64,000 bases of DNA from the NCBI RefSeq assembly GCF_001455205.1, contig NZ_CP013341.1, positions 124,001 through 188,000 of the forward strand, written 5' to 3'. The stretch is from Nitrosomonas ureae (GTDB taxonomy: Bacteria > Pseudomonadota > Gammaproteobacteria > Burkholderiales > Nitrosomonadaceae). Below the pieces are notes generated by a model that saw only the letters and a list, made by a program, of their open reading frames with translations, was not told the origin of the DNA and ran no database searches. Shown here in pieces: positions 46,263-53,451 of the stretch. Positions within the stretch are counted from its first letter, which is position 1. Every line of letters starts with the position of its first letter. Position numbers and translations under genes: made by a program.

Positions 46263-46474
46263 ATGACTGACATAACGATTCTCACCAGCGCGATAAGAAT
46301 TAACATATTAATGATTTTATTGATTATTCTTTATATAGGGTATGCCGATGCCTGCATTTAATTCGATTTATTAACCGTTTTCCAAAAGATAAACGCTTGC
46401 AATGTGCTATAGTCTTGGTGTGACAAATTCACAGATGTAGTACTTATCAATTTATTAAAGAGAACGTTAATTAA

Positions 46475-46630
46475 ATGAAACTTTTAAAATTTTTTGCAGT
46501 AACAATTTTTGCATTGACATTAGTAGCTTGCGGTAAACCTACGGCTCCGGAAAGCGCTAAGGAAGAAGGTTACGGAACGACTCATGAAGGCAAACCGGCT
46601 GAAGGCCGTAATGAGCTTCCTGCTAATTAA
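46475..46630 (+). CDS. Very small lipoprotein (51 aa)
   Basis: 51 codons. A typical lipoprotein signal, KLLKFFAVTIFALTLVAC, predicts lipidation at Cys19. The mature peptide is only 33 residues, Gly/Glu-rich (EEGYGTTHEGKPAEGRNELP). The ribosome site is weak (AGAGA). A promoter-like GCAATG...TATAGT lies near 46397-46414. A hairpin follows. Tiny lipoproteins of this type are common but mostly uncharacterised. Confidence 0.7.
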   Translation: MKLLKFFAVTIFALTLVACGKPTAPESAKEEGYGTTHEGKPAEGRNELPAN

Positions 46631-46700
46631 ATAGCCGCTCTGAAAAGAATTATTGGCATTGTTTATCGTTCAATGTCAGTTAATTGACTTATAAGACCTC

Positions 46701-46728
46701 TGTAGGATCAGTTTATCGTTCCTACAGA
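46701..46728 (+). terminator. Hairpin after the small lipoprotein
   Basis: CTGTAGGA (46701-46708) pairs with TCCTACAG (46721-46728). The following T content is modest (ACCTTTAAT), so termination is likely but not strong. Confidence 0.5.
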
Positions 46729-46999
46729 CCTTTAATACCAATAGAAATTTCATATTCCGACGCGACGTCCGTTTAAGCCGCCCTCGATTATGTTAGAACC
46801 TTCCTTGCTGGTTACGCTGCCTTAAATTCCTGCTCTATCCGTTTCATGCGGAATTCTCCTGGGAATTCATATAAAACCAAATAGGTTTTTGCTACAAATA
46901 CCCATAAAGCAGTGATTAATTCGGCGAACGAGATGAAGCACGAGGCGCCAGGAAGGCAGCATTAGACATATCAATAAGATAGGAGAAGGTACGAGTATC
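46729..46999. other. Degraded sequence, no intact gene
   Basis: Between the lipoprotein hairpin and the ParD-like frame. No open frame with a start and ribosome site; the minus-strand frame 46867-47112 is antisense to the ParD-like peptide and has no recognisable protein. Probably debris of earlier insertions. Confidence 0.4.
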
Positions 47000-47203
47000 G
47001 TGCAACGAAGTGATTCACTCGTGCAGTCCATTAATCTGCGTTTACTTGAGGAACGCGAAACCAGGCTGGAAACATTGCGCCATGCTTTGATTGAAGGTGA
47101 ACAAAGCGGCACGTTTGACTATTCCTTGCAAAGCACCCTGAATGAATTGGAAAATCAAGATTAGATGAGGTCATACACCCTCACCCAAAAGGCACGGCAC
47201 TAA
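47000..47203 (+). pseudogene. Remnant of a ParD-ParE toxin-antitoxin pair
   Basis: From GTG at 47000 a 54-codon frame contains INLRLLEERETRLETLRHAL and IEGEQSG, the C-terminal half of ParD-type antitoxins (RAGLRLLEExE...ALxxALxxGxxSG). The N-terminal ribbon-helix-helix is missing. The stop TAG (47162-47164) abuts an ATG that opens MRSYTLTQKARH, the start of a ParE-type toxin, ending after 12 codons. The adjacent order antitoxin-toxin is that of parDE. Both parts look inactivated. Confidence 0.6.
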
Positions 47204-47304
47204 AAACAATCGCATTGGGTGGAGTCGCAACCGGTGGCATGCATGGATCCATCACTCACCTCTTCAATATCTCAGAATATATCGATGACTACTTTCTAAA
47301 GGCA

Positions 47305-48606
47305 TCAATAGACAATTCTCGCCATTTCCCGCCCTCTTTGTTCATTGACCGTAGCCAGCAGCAATAAACCCACAATGAAGAACACCAAGGTACTGAGCAA
47401 CGCAATGCGGTGATCGCCCGCAAATAGATAAACCATGCCGCCATACGTCAGCGGACCGATGATTGCGGATAGTTTCGTCGCCAATCCCCATAACCCGAAG
47501 AATTCCCCTTGACGCCCGGTTGGCGTGAATTGCCCGACCAGGGCTCGCCCTGCGGATTGTGCGCCGCCGAGCGCGGTACCGATTAAATTGGCCGCGATCC
47601 AGAATAACCATTCATCGGTGGCTAAATAAGCGCAGATAATCGCTGCTATCCAGATCAATAATGTAATCGCAATGCAGCGACTTGAACCGATCCGGTCTTG
47701 CAGATGGCCAAACAGGAAAGCACCGATGGCTGCCGTGACATTGACCACCATGATCAGGATAATCGTATCTTGCGTCTTGAATCCCATCACTTCCTGCGCG
47801 TACACCGCCGCCAGCACGATCACAATGTAGATGCCCGCATAGTAGACCGTCAATGACAGCAGAAAACGGAACAAATCAATATGTAAACGGGCCTGGCGCA
47901 GCGTATCGCCTAGACGACCGAATCCTGCGCGGATCAGATGTTTGCTGTCAAAAGACTCGGTTACATCCACGCGCTCGCGCAGCCAAAGCAATGTTGGCAA
48001 TGCCGCAACGCCAAATAATGCTGCAACGATTAAGTTGGTGACGGGAACATAGTGCGCAGCCTCCAGCCCCTGCTTTTCCGCATGCGTCACATAAATCAAA
48101 CACAGCGCCAGCGTCAGCAAACCGCCGAAGTAGCCCAGCGCCCAGCCATACCCGGAAAGCCGTCCCATGGTTTGCGGGGTACTGATTTCCGGTAAAAATG
48201 CCGCAATCAGATTCTCACCGCTGGCAAACATGAATGTCGCCATAATCACCAGTATCACGGCCAAGGCGATATCGCCCGGCCCGGCAAAATACAACAGCGC
48301 AGTAAACAACACACAACCGACGGTCGTTACCGTCAGGAAGCGCTTCTTTGCGCCGGAACAATCCGCAATCGCCCCCACGACCGGCGCACTCAGCAACACC
48401 AGCGCATTGGCAGCCGCCATGGTGATCGACCACAGCAGCGTGGCATTTCCACTGCCGTGTTCTGCAGCGATGACGCCGACAAAGTAGGCATTGAAAATGG
48501 CCGTCAGAATAACCGTGGTATAGCCGGAATTGGCGAAATCGTACATGCACCATGCAAAGCGTTCACGCCGCGTGGCTGGATGGGAATGATCAGCAGGTAA
48601 TGCCAT
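47305..48606 (-). CDS. MFS transporter, UMF1/Atg22-like
   Basis: 433 residues with about 12 membrane helices. The N-terminal ERFAWCMYDFANSGYTTVI is the signature of the UMF1/Atg22-like group, and the loop LSGYGWALGYFGG supports it. Bacterial members are of unknown substrate; fungal Atg22 exports amino acids from the vacuole. The start lies 34 bp downstream of fumC on the same strand, so it may be read from the fumC promoter. Confidence 0.88.
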   Translation of the reverse strand: MALPADHSHPATRRERFAWCMYDFANSGYTTVILTAIFNAYFVGVIAAEHGSGNATLLWSITMAAANALVLLSAPVVGAIADCSGAKKRFLTVTTVGCVLFTALLYFAGPGDIALAVILVIMATFMFASGENLIAAFLPEISTPQTMGRLSGYGWALGYFGGLLTLALCLIYVTHAEKQGLEAAHYVPVTNLIVAALFGVAALPTLLWLRERVDVTESFDSKHLIRAGFGRLGDTLRQARLHIDLFRFLLSLTVYYAGIYIVIVLAAVYAQEVMGFKTQDTIILIMVVNVTAAIGAFLFGHLQDRIGSSRCIAITLLIWIAAIICAYLATDEWLFWIAANLIGTALGGAQSAGRALVGQFTPTGRQGEFFGLWGLATKLSAIIGPLTYGGMVYLFAGDHRIALLSTLVFFIVGLLLLATVNEQRGREMARIVY

Positions 48607-48639
48607 CGTCGCAACCGATAAAGGGAGAATGCAGCATGT

Positions 48640-50025
48640 TTATTTTCCTGTCATGGTTTCCGGCACCACCCAGGCATCGAACTGTTCCGCCGTCACATAA
48701 CCGGTCGCAATTGCCGCAGCCTTCAAGGTTGTACCTTCACGATGCGCTTTTTTGGCAATCTCGGCGGCCTTGTCGTAACCGATATGCGGATTCAGAGCGG
48801 TCACCAGCATCAGCGAATTGTGCATCAGGGTATCGATGCGTTCCCGGTTGGCTTCGATACCCACCGCGCAATGATCATTGAAACTGGCCATGGCATCCGC
48901 CAGCAAGCGCACGCTTTGCAGGAAATTATGAATGATCAGCGGTTTCATCACATTCAACTCGAAATTACCCAGCGCGCCGCCCATGTTGACCGCGACATCA
49001 TTCCCCATCACCTGGCAACACACCATGGTCATCGCTTCCGATTGTGTCGGGTTGACTTTGCCCGGCATGATGGAACTACCCGGCTCATTTTCAGGAATGC
49101 GCAATTCACCAATGCCGCAGCGCGGCCCGGATGCCAGCCAGCGGATATCGTTGGCGATTTTCATCATTGAAGCGGCCAGCGTCTTCAATGCGCCATGCGC
49201 GTGCACCAACGCATCGTTGCTCGCCAGCGCCTCGAATTTATTCGGTGCGGTGACAAACGGCAAGCCGGTCAAACGCGACAATTCCGCCGCTACGCGCACG
49301 GCAAACTCCGGATGCGCATTCAAGCCGGTGCCGACCGCCGTGCCGCCCAATGCCAGCTCGCACACATGCGGTATAGCCGCTTGGACATGGCGCAGGCCAT
49401 GATCCAGTTGCGCCACGTAACCGGTAAATTCCTGCCCCAGCGTCAACGGCGTGGCATCCTGCAAATGCGTGCGGCCGATTTTGACGATACCATCGAATGC
49501 GTCGGACTTGGCCGCCAACGTACCGCGCAATTGCTGAATGGCGGGAATCAGCCGCTGCTGCATTTCCTGTACCGCGGCGACGTGCATCGCGGTCGGAAAT
49601 ACATCATTCGACGATTGGCCTTTATTAACATCGTCATTCGGATGCACGATCCGGTTGGTGCCGCGCCCGCCGCCGAGAATTTCCGACGCGCGGTTCGCGA
49701 GCACTTCGTTGACGTTCATGTTGCTCTGCGTGCCGGAACCGGTTTGCCACACCACCAACGGAAACTGATCGTCGAAATGACCGCCGGTCACTTCATCGGC
49801 AGCCTCAATGATCGCCGCAGCACTGGCGGCGCTCAGCAACCCCAGATCGTGATTGACTTTGGCGGCGGCGCGCTTGACCCTGGCCAGCGCATGAATCAGC
49901 GCCAGCGGCATGTGCTCACCGGAAATCTTGAAATTCTGCAACGAGCGCTGCGTTTGTGCACCCCACAATGCTGCGGCGGGGACTTCTACCACGCCCATGG
50001 TGTCGCGTTCTTCACGGGTTTGCAT
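48640..50025 (-). CDS. fumC: Class II fumarate hydratase
   Basis: 461 residues, ATG after GTGAGG. It catalyses the reversible hydration of fumarate to malate in the TCA cycle; class II enzymes are iron-free and oxygen-stable. Seen: ALWGAQTQRSLQNF at the start, GSGTQSNMNVNEV, HPNDDVNKGQSSND, TALNPHIGYDKAAEIAKKA and the family signature GSSIMPGKVNPTQ with the catalytic Ser. GC is visibly higher than in flanking genes. The first 130 bp, including the ribosome site, recur at 50894-51023. Confidence 0.96.
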   Translation of the reverse strand: MQTREERDTMGVVEVPAAALWGAQTQRSLQNFKISGEHMPLALIHALARVKRAAAKVNHDLGLLSAASAAAIIEAADEVTGGHFDDQFPLVVWQTGSGTQSNMNVNEVLANRASEILGGGRGTNRIVHPNDDVNKGQSSNDVFPTAMHVAAVQEMQQRLIPAIQQLRGTLAAKSDAFDGIVKIGRTHLQDATPLTLGQEFTGYVAQLDHGLRHVQAAIPHVCELALGGTAVGTGLNAHPEFAVRVAAELSRLTGLPFVTAPNKFEALASNDALVHAHGALKTLAASMMKIANDIRWLASGPRCGIGELRIPENEPGSSIMPGKVNPTQSEAMTMVCCQVMGNDVAVNMGGALGNFELNVMKPLIIHNFLQSVRLLADAMASFNDHCAVGIEANRERIDTLMHNSLMLVTALNPHIGYDKAAEIAKKAHREGTTLKAAAIATGYVTAEQFDAWVVPETMTGK

Positions 50026-50053
50026 GGGTATTCACCTCACTAAATGGGATAAA

Positions 50054-50201
50054 TTAACAGGCCGTTGAAAAACTACCTGCGTTGCTGCTGCGGCGTTAAA
50101 AACAGGCTCAAAATGCTCATTTATTAAGCATAAACTGCGCATTTTAGCCTGTTTTTGCATTGCATCGGCTGCCTCGAAAACGTTTTTCAACGGCCTGTTA
50201 A
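50054..50201. mobile_element. 148-bp MITE-like hairpin element
   Basis: Perfect 20-bp terminal inverted repeats: 50054-50073 (TTAACAGGCCGTTGAAAAAC) and 50182-50201. Inside is a second nested pair (AAAACAGGCT...AGCCTGTTTT), so almost the whole unit folds as one long hairpin. No coding capacity for a transposase. Such TTGAAAAAC-ended units occur in many proteobacterial genomes. It lies between the fumC start and the antitoxin gene. Confidence 0.8.
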
Positions 50202-50250
50202 GAGATTGGTTAACCGGGATTGCGATTTTGTTTAGCCCCAAACTCGCCCT

Positions 50251-50583
50251 TCAGTACGCGAGTTGATCCAAGGTAATGCCCATAGCCGCTGCGGCTTTCT
50301 CAAGTGTTGCCTTACGCGGACGTTTGGCAGCTTCGATCTGTGCGTAACCGGCTTGCGTAATCCCCATGCGTTTAGCCATTTCCTCTTGCGTCAGCATCAG
50401 GTATTCGCGCCAGGCGACGAGCATACTGACTTCATTTATGATGCGTTTACCAATAACCTCGTTGGGAATCATGCCCGGGCGTACTACGCCGGGAAGTTTG
50501 ACAAACTCGGCATAAGGCACGACGACAAAAGCCGGTTTTCCGTTGCTATCCAGGATGGTCTGGTAATTAATAAGTGCGCTCAT
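50251..50583 (-). CDS. XRE-family antitoxin (HTH)
   Basis: 110 residues. The N-terminal part (ILDSNGKPAFVVVPYAEF) resembles a Phd-like toxin-neutralising arm; the C-terminal part is a Cro/C1-type HTH (LTQEEMAKRMGITQAGYAQIE, then ATLEKAAAAMGITLDQL). It overlaps the upstream toxin gene by 17 bp, the toxin-first order known from HigBA-type modules. It would bind toxin and repress the operon. Confidence 0.88.
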   Translation of the reverse strand: MSALINYQTILDSNGKPAFVVVPYAEFVKLPGVVRPGMIPNEVIGKRIINEVSMLVAWREYLMLTQEEMAKRMGITQAGYAQIEAAKRPRKATLEKAAAAMGITLDQLAY

Positions 50584-50824
50584 CGCGTTTTTTTACCTCC
50601 TCAATATCAATAACATGCACGCTACCGTCAAACTCGAAAAATACCCGGTAGTCACCAACCCGCAGCCGGTAGCTATACGCATGATTGGTGAGTTTTTTGA
50701 CACCCTGGCAATCCGGAAAATCAGCCAGCGACTGAACTTCAGTAAAAATTCTTTTGCGCACGGCGGCAGCCTTGATTTTCTCAACCTGCTTAAGCGCTTT
50801 GGGTTTCCAGTCAATGTCATTCAC
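50567..50824 (-). CDS. RelE/ParE-superfamily toxin
   Basis: 85 residues. WKPKALKQVEKIKAAAVRKR at the N-terminus, LTNHAYSYRLRVGDYRVFFE in the centre and VHVIDIEEVKKRDERTY at the end are the RelE/ParE fold signature; the basic and Tyr residues expected for a ribosome-dependent RNase are present. Start is GTG at 50824. A TTGTTA-18-TATAAT promoter (50858-50829) ends only four bases before the GTG, so the mRNA may be leaderless. The antitoxin gene overlaps the 3' end. Confidence 0.88.
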   Translation of the reverse strand: MNDIDWKPKALKQVEKIKAAAVRKRIFTEVQSLADFPDCQGVKKLTNHAYSYRLRVGDYRVFFEFDGSVHVIDIEEVKKRDERTY

Positions 50825-50888
50825 ACTTATTATAAGCCTAAAATAAGTATTTTAACAAAAATATAAGAATTCAGACCTCTGTAAAGCT

Positions 50889-50993
50889 TTATTTCTTGAA
50901 ATTCTGCAACGAGTGCTGCGTTTGCGCACCCCACAGCGCTTCGGCGGGTACTTGCACCGGCTCCATGGTGTCGCGTTCTTCAAGGGCTTGCAT
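50889..50993 (-). pseudogene. Duplicated 5' fragment of fumC
   Basis: The frame reads MQALEERDTMEPVQVPAEAL then WGAQTQHSLQNFKK and stops, matching the first 34 residues of FumC. The DNA match covers 50894-51023 against 49926-50055, 130 bp without gaps and about 85% identical by eye, and includes the ribosome site and 30 bp upstream. It brackets the MITE and toxin-antitoxin genes as a direct repeat. Confidence 0.85.
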
Positions 50994-51065
50994 GGGTTTT
51001 TACCTCATCAAATTGGATAAATTGAGGTATTGGTTTACCAACGAGTTGCTGAATTACACTGAATT

Positions 51066-51134
51066 CGTCATTCCGGCGCAGGCCGGAATCCAGAAAAGTC
51101 AATGAACTGGACACCGGCTTTTGCCGGTGTGACG
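51066..51134. repeat. REP/dRS3-like palindromic repeat
   Basis: ATTCCGGC-GCAG-GCCGGAAT (51070-51089) followed by ACACCGGC-TTTT-GCCGGTGT (51111-51130), flanked by CGTCA and TGACG. The first half resembles the Neisseria dRS3 repeat and similar dispersed palindromes of betaproteobacteria. Confidence 0.7.
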
Positions 51135-51334
51135 AATAATTTAGTATTCTCATAAGATTCCGGTTTAGCGTTTCATTCATTACATATATGACGTTTCTTG
51201 TCCGAGTTGACACGACTGCTAAACGTTTTATCCGATTACAAGTCGCCTCGCGATTGCACCCAACATTATGAGCGGAATATAAAACCCCCATACTGCCGCC
51301 GAGTACCGCATCATCTTCAATGGCAACCCCCGTA
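51135..51334. other. Spacer between two repeats
   Basis: 200 bp with no open frame that has a ribosome site. No structure beyond the repeats on both sides. Confidence 0.4.
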
Positions 51335-51411
51335 GTAGGTTGGGTTGAATGAAATGAAGCCCAACGATTGGCGGCTTGTTGATGTTGGGGTTCATGCCTC
51401 CCCCAATCTAC
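51335..51411. repeat. Inverted-repeat intergenic element
   Basis: GTAGGTTGGG (51335-51344) pairs with CCCAATCTAC (51402-51411) with one mismatch, and an inner TTGGGTTGA...GAAGCCCAA stem is present. GTAGGTTGGGTTGA-type repeats are widespread in bacterial intergenic DNA. It ends 13 bp before the TIR gene stop codon and could form its transcription end. Confidence 0.55.
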
Positions 51412-51423
51412 GAGCTGTATTTA

Positions 51424-52176
51424 TCAACCTGGCGCGGTTTGTCGCGGCAAGCCCGGTGGAATGATGGATTGGGCCTCAGGGCTAAAGGTGACCAGCTCCG
51501 CGAGCTTGGCCGCAATGTTTGCCATCGGCTCTTCTGCTGTGCTCAGGCCACTTCGCGAGCCGAGCAAGGGGCTGACTTCGCGTAGAGCTTCATACGTCGT
51601 GCCATGGACGATTGGAACGAGCAGATCACGCGCCAAGAGCGCCGAAAGCTCCTTGTCGGCGATGCCTTCACCTTCGAGGCGGCGCAGCAGCGCAGGGGTT
51701 ACCAGCACGATCCCGACTCGCGACCTCGCCAATCCTTTATCGATTTCGCGAAGCAAAGTCGCACCGAGGAGGACGTCTTTCTCGCTGAACCAAACCGAGA
51801 CACTGCGCGACTCGAGCAGATCGTGCAGCTCCTGGGCGGCCCCTTTCCGGTCATCCCACGCGTGGCAAAGAAAAACATCTCGAAGGCCTGGCACGGATGC
51901 TCGCTTCTCGACGTTTTCGCGGACCGGCGTGAGCGTCCGCACCTCGGTAGACGTGTACACCACGGACGAACCTGCTCGCGACCAGCGCGGCCTTACGCTG
52001 CTTGTGCCGGCCCCACCGACGCTGCTCCGACCGCCCCAGCTGCTCCCAGACGAGGAGTAGGGTGCGGAGTAGGACGAGTATGACCCGTAGCCGCGAGAGC
52101 GGCTACTACATACGGGGCAGGCCGCTTTCCCGCTCGCTGTGCGATGCCCATTTACTGGTGCTGTGCATCTAGCCAT
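51424..52176 (-). CDS. TIR-domain protein with N-terminal zinc-knuckle and Ser/Tyr-rich linker
   Basis: 250 residues from the ATG at 52176 (GGAGG eight bases upstream). Residues 1-22 contain C-x6-H...C-x2-C (MARCTAPVNGHR, ACPVCSS), a possible zinc site. Residues 23-75 are low-complexity Ser/Gly/Tyr. The TIR domain (about 98-225) shows DVFLCHAWDDR, SVWFSEKDVLLGATL, IGIVLVTPALL-like strand (GIVLVTPALLRR) and a Glu in IADKELSALL at the expected catalytic position. Bacterial TIRs often hydrolyse NAD in antiviral defence, but no sensor gene adjoins. GC is far above its surroundings, suggesting transfer. Confidence 0.85.
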   Translation of the reverse strand: MARCTAPVNGHRTASGKAACPVCSSRSRGYGSYSSYSAPYSSSGSSWGGRSSVGGAGTSSVRPRWSRAGSSVVYTSTEVRTLTPVRENVEKRASVPGLRDVFLCHAWDDRKGAAQELHDLLESRSVSVWFSEKDVLLGATLLREIDKGLARSRVGIVLVTPALLRRLEGEGIADKELSALLARDLLVPIVHGTTYEALREVSPLLGSRSGLSTAEEPMANIAAKLAELVTFSPEAQSIIPPGLPRQTAPG

Positions 52177-52284
52177 GTTGTAATCCTCCAATTTTGTAAT
52201 CGCTATTCATTTACTCTTCTAGCCCAACGTAATATCTGTGACAAAAAATATCGCATAAACTGATTGCATCGGCTTCAGCAACCC

Positions 52285-53430
52285 TCAATCCCAACTCAGC
52301 GCCCCACCTGTTTGATACTCGGTCACCCTCGTTTCAAAGAAATTCTTTTCTTTCTTGAGATCCATCATTTCCGACATCCACGGGAATGGATTATTGGCAT
52401 TCGGGTACAGCGTGTCCAGGCCGATCTGCTGGCAGCGGCGATTGGCGATGTAGCGCAGATATTCCTTGAACATCGGCGCGTTCATGCCCAATACGCCGCG
52501 CGGCATGGTGTCTTCGGCGTAGCGGTATTCCAGCGCCACAGCTTTTTGCATCAATGCGGCGATTTCTTCACGGAATGCCTTGGTCCACAACTGCGGATTT
52601 TCCATTTTGATCTGGTTGATCACGTCGATACCGAAATTGCAGTGCATCGATTCATCACGCAAAATGTATTGATATTGCTCAGCTGAACCGGTCATTTTAT
52701 TTTGCCGCCCGAGCGCCAGAATCTGCGTGAATCCAACGTAGAAGAACAGACCTTCCATAATGCAGGCAAACACGATCAGGCTTCTGAGCAGTTGCTGATC
52801 GGTCTCCAACGTACCGGTCTTGAAGTGCGGATTCGTTAGCGTGTCGATAAACGGAATCAGAAATTCGTCTTTGTCGCGAATCGAGGATACTTCGTGATAG
52901 GCGTTGAAGATTTCCCCTTCGTCCAAGCCGAGTGACTCAACGATATATTGATACGCATGGGTATGAATGGCTTCTTCGAACGCCTGGCGCAGCAAATACT
53001 GGCGACATTCCGGATTGGTGATGTGACGGTACGTGCCCAGCACAATGTTGTTCGCCGCCAATGAATCCGCCGTGACAAAGAAACCCAGGTTACGCTTGAC
53101 CAGGCGGCGCTCATCTTCGGTCAAACCGTTCGGATCCCTCCACAATGCAATATCGCGGCTCATGCTGATTTCCTGCGGCATCCAATGGTTCGCACAGGCG
53201 CCGAGGTATTTATCCCAGGCCCATTTGTATTTGAACGGCACCAATTGATTCACGTCCGCATTGCAATTGATGATTTGCTTATCTTCCACCGCAATACGGC
53301 GGTTGGCGCTGCCCGCAACAGCTGGCTCATCCGCGGCAGTGTGGGATTCCTTAAACAGTCCTTGCAGCGGTGCATCCAAACCCGGGATTGATGGCTTTTC
53401 CTTAGGTGATTCGTCTTCAAATGTCAGCAT
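52285..53430 (-). CDS. nrdB: Class I ribonucleotide reductase, beta subunit
   Basis: 381 residues. Ferritin-like R2 fold: RDIALWRDPNGLTEDER, the di-iron ligands in EAIHTHAYQYIVESL (ExxH) and RDESMHCNFG (ExxH), and a C-terminal tail ending GALSWD, needed to dock to NrdA. It generates the radical used by NrdA to make deoxyribonucleotides. The gene follows nrdA with a 21-bp gap. Length matches the betaproteobacterial type. Confidence 0.96.
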   Translation of the reverse strand: MLTFEDESPKEKPSIPGLDAPLQGLFKESHTAADEPAVAGSANRRIAVEDKQIINCNADVNQLVPFKYKWAWDKYLGACANHWMPQEISMSRDIALWRDPNGLTEDERRLVKRNLGFFVTADSLAANNIVLGTYRHITNPECRQYLLRQAFEEAIHTHAYQYIVESLGLDEGEIFNAYHEVSSIRDKDEFLIPFIDTLTNPHFKTGTLETDQQLLRSLIVFACIMEGLFFYVGFTQILALGRQNKMTGSAEQYQYILRDESMHCNFGIDVINQIKMENPQLWTKAFREEIAALMQKAVALEYRYAEDTMPRGVLGMNAPMFKEYLRYIANRRCQQIGLDTLYPNANNPFPWMSEMMDLKKEKNFFETRVTEYQTGGALSWD

Positions 53431-53451
53431 CGTAAACTCCTTATATTGGGA

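Noticed and set aside
50032..50241. 69-codon frame across the MITE-like element
   Set aside because: It is made almost wholly of the inverted repeats and has no ribosome site or homology.
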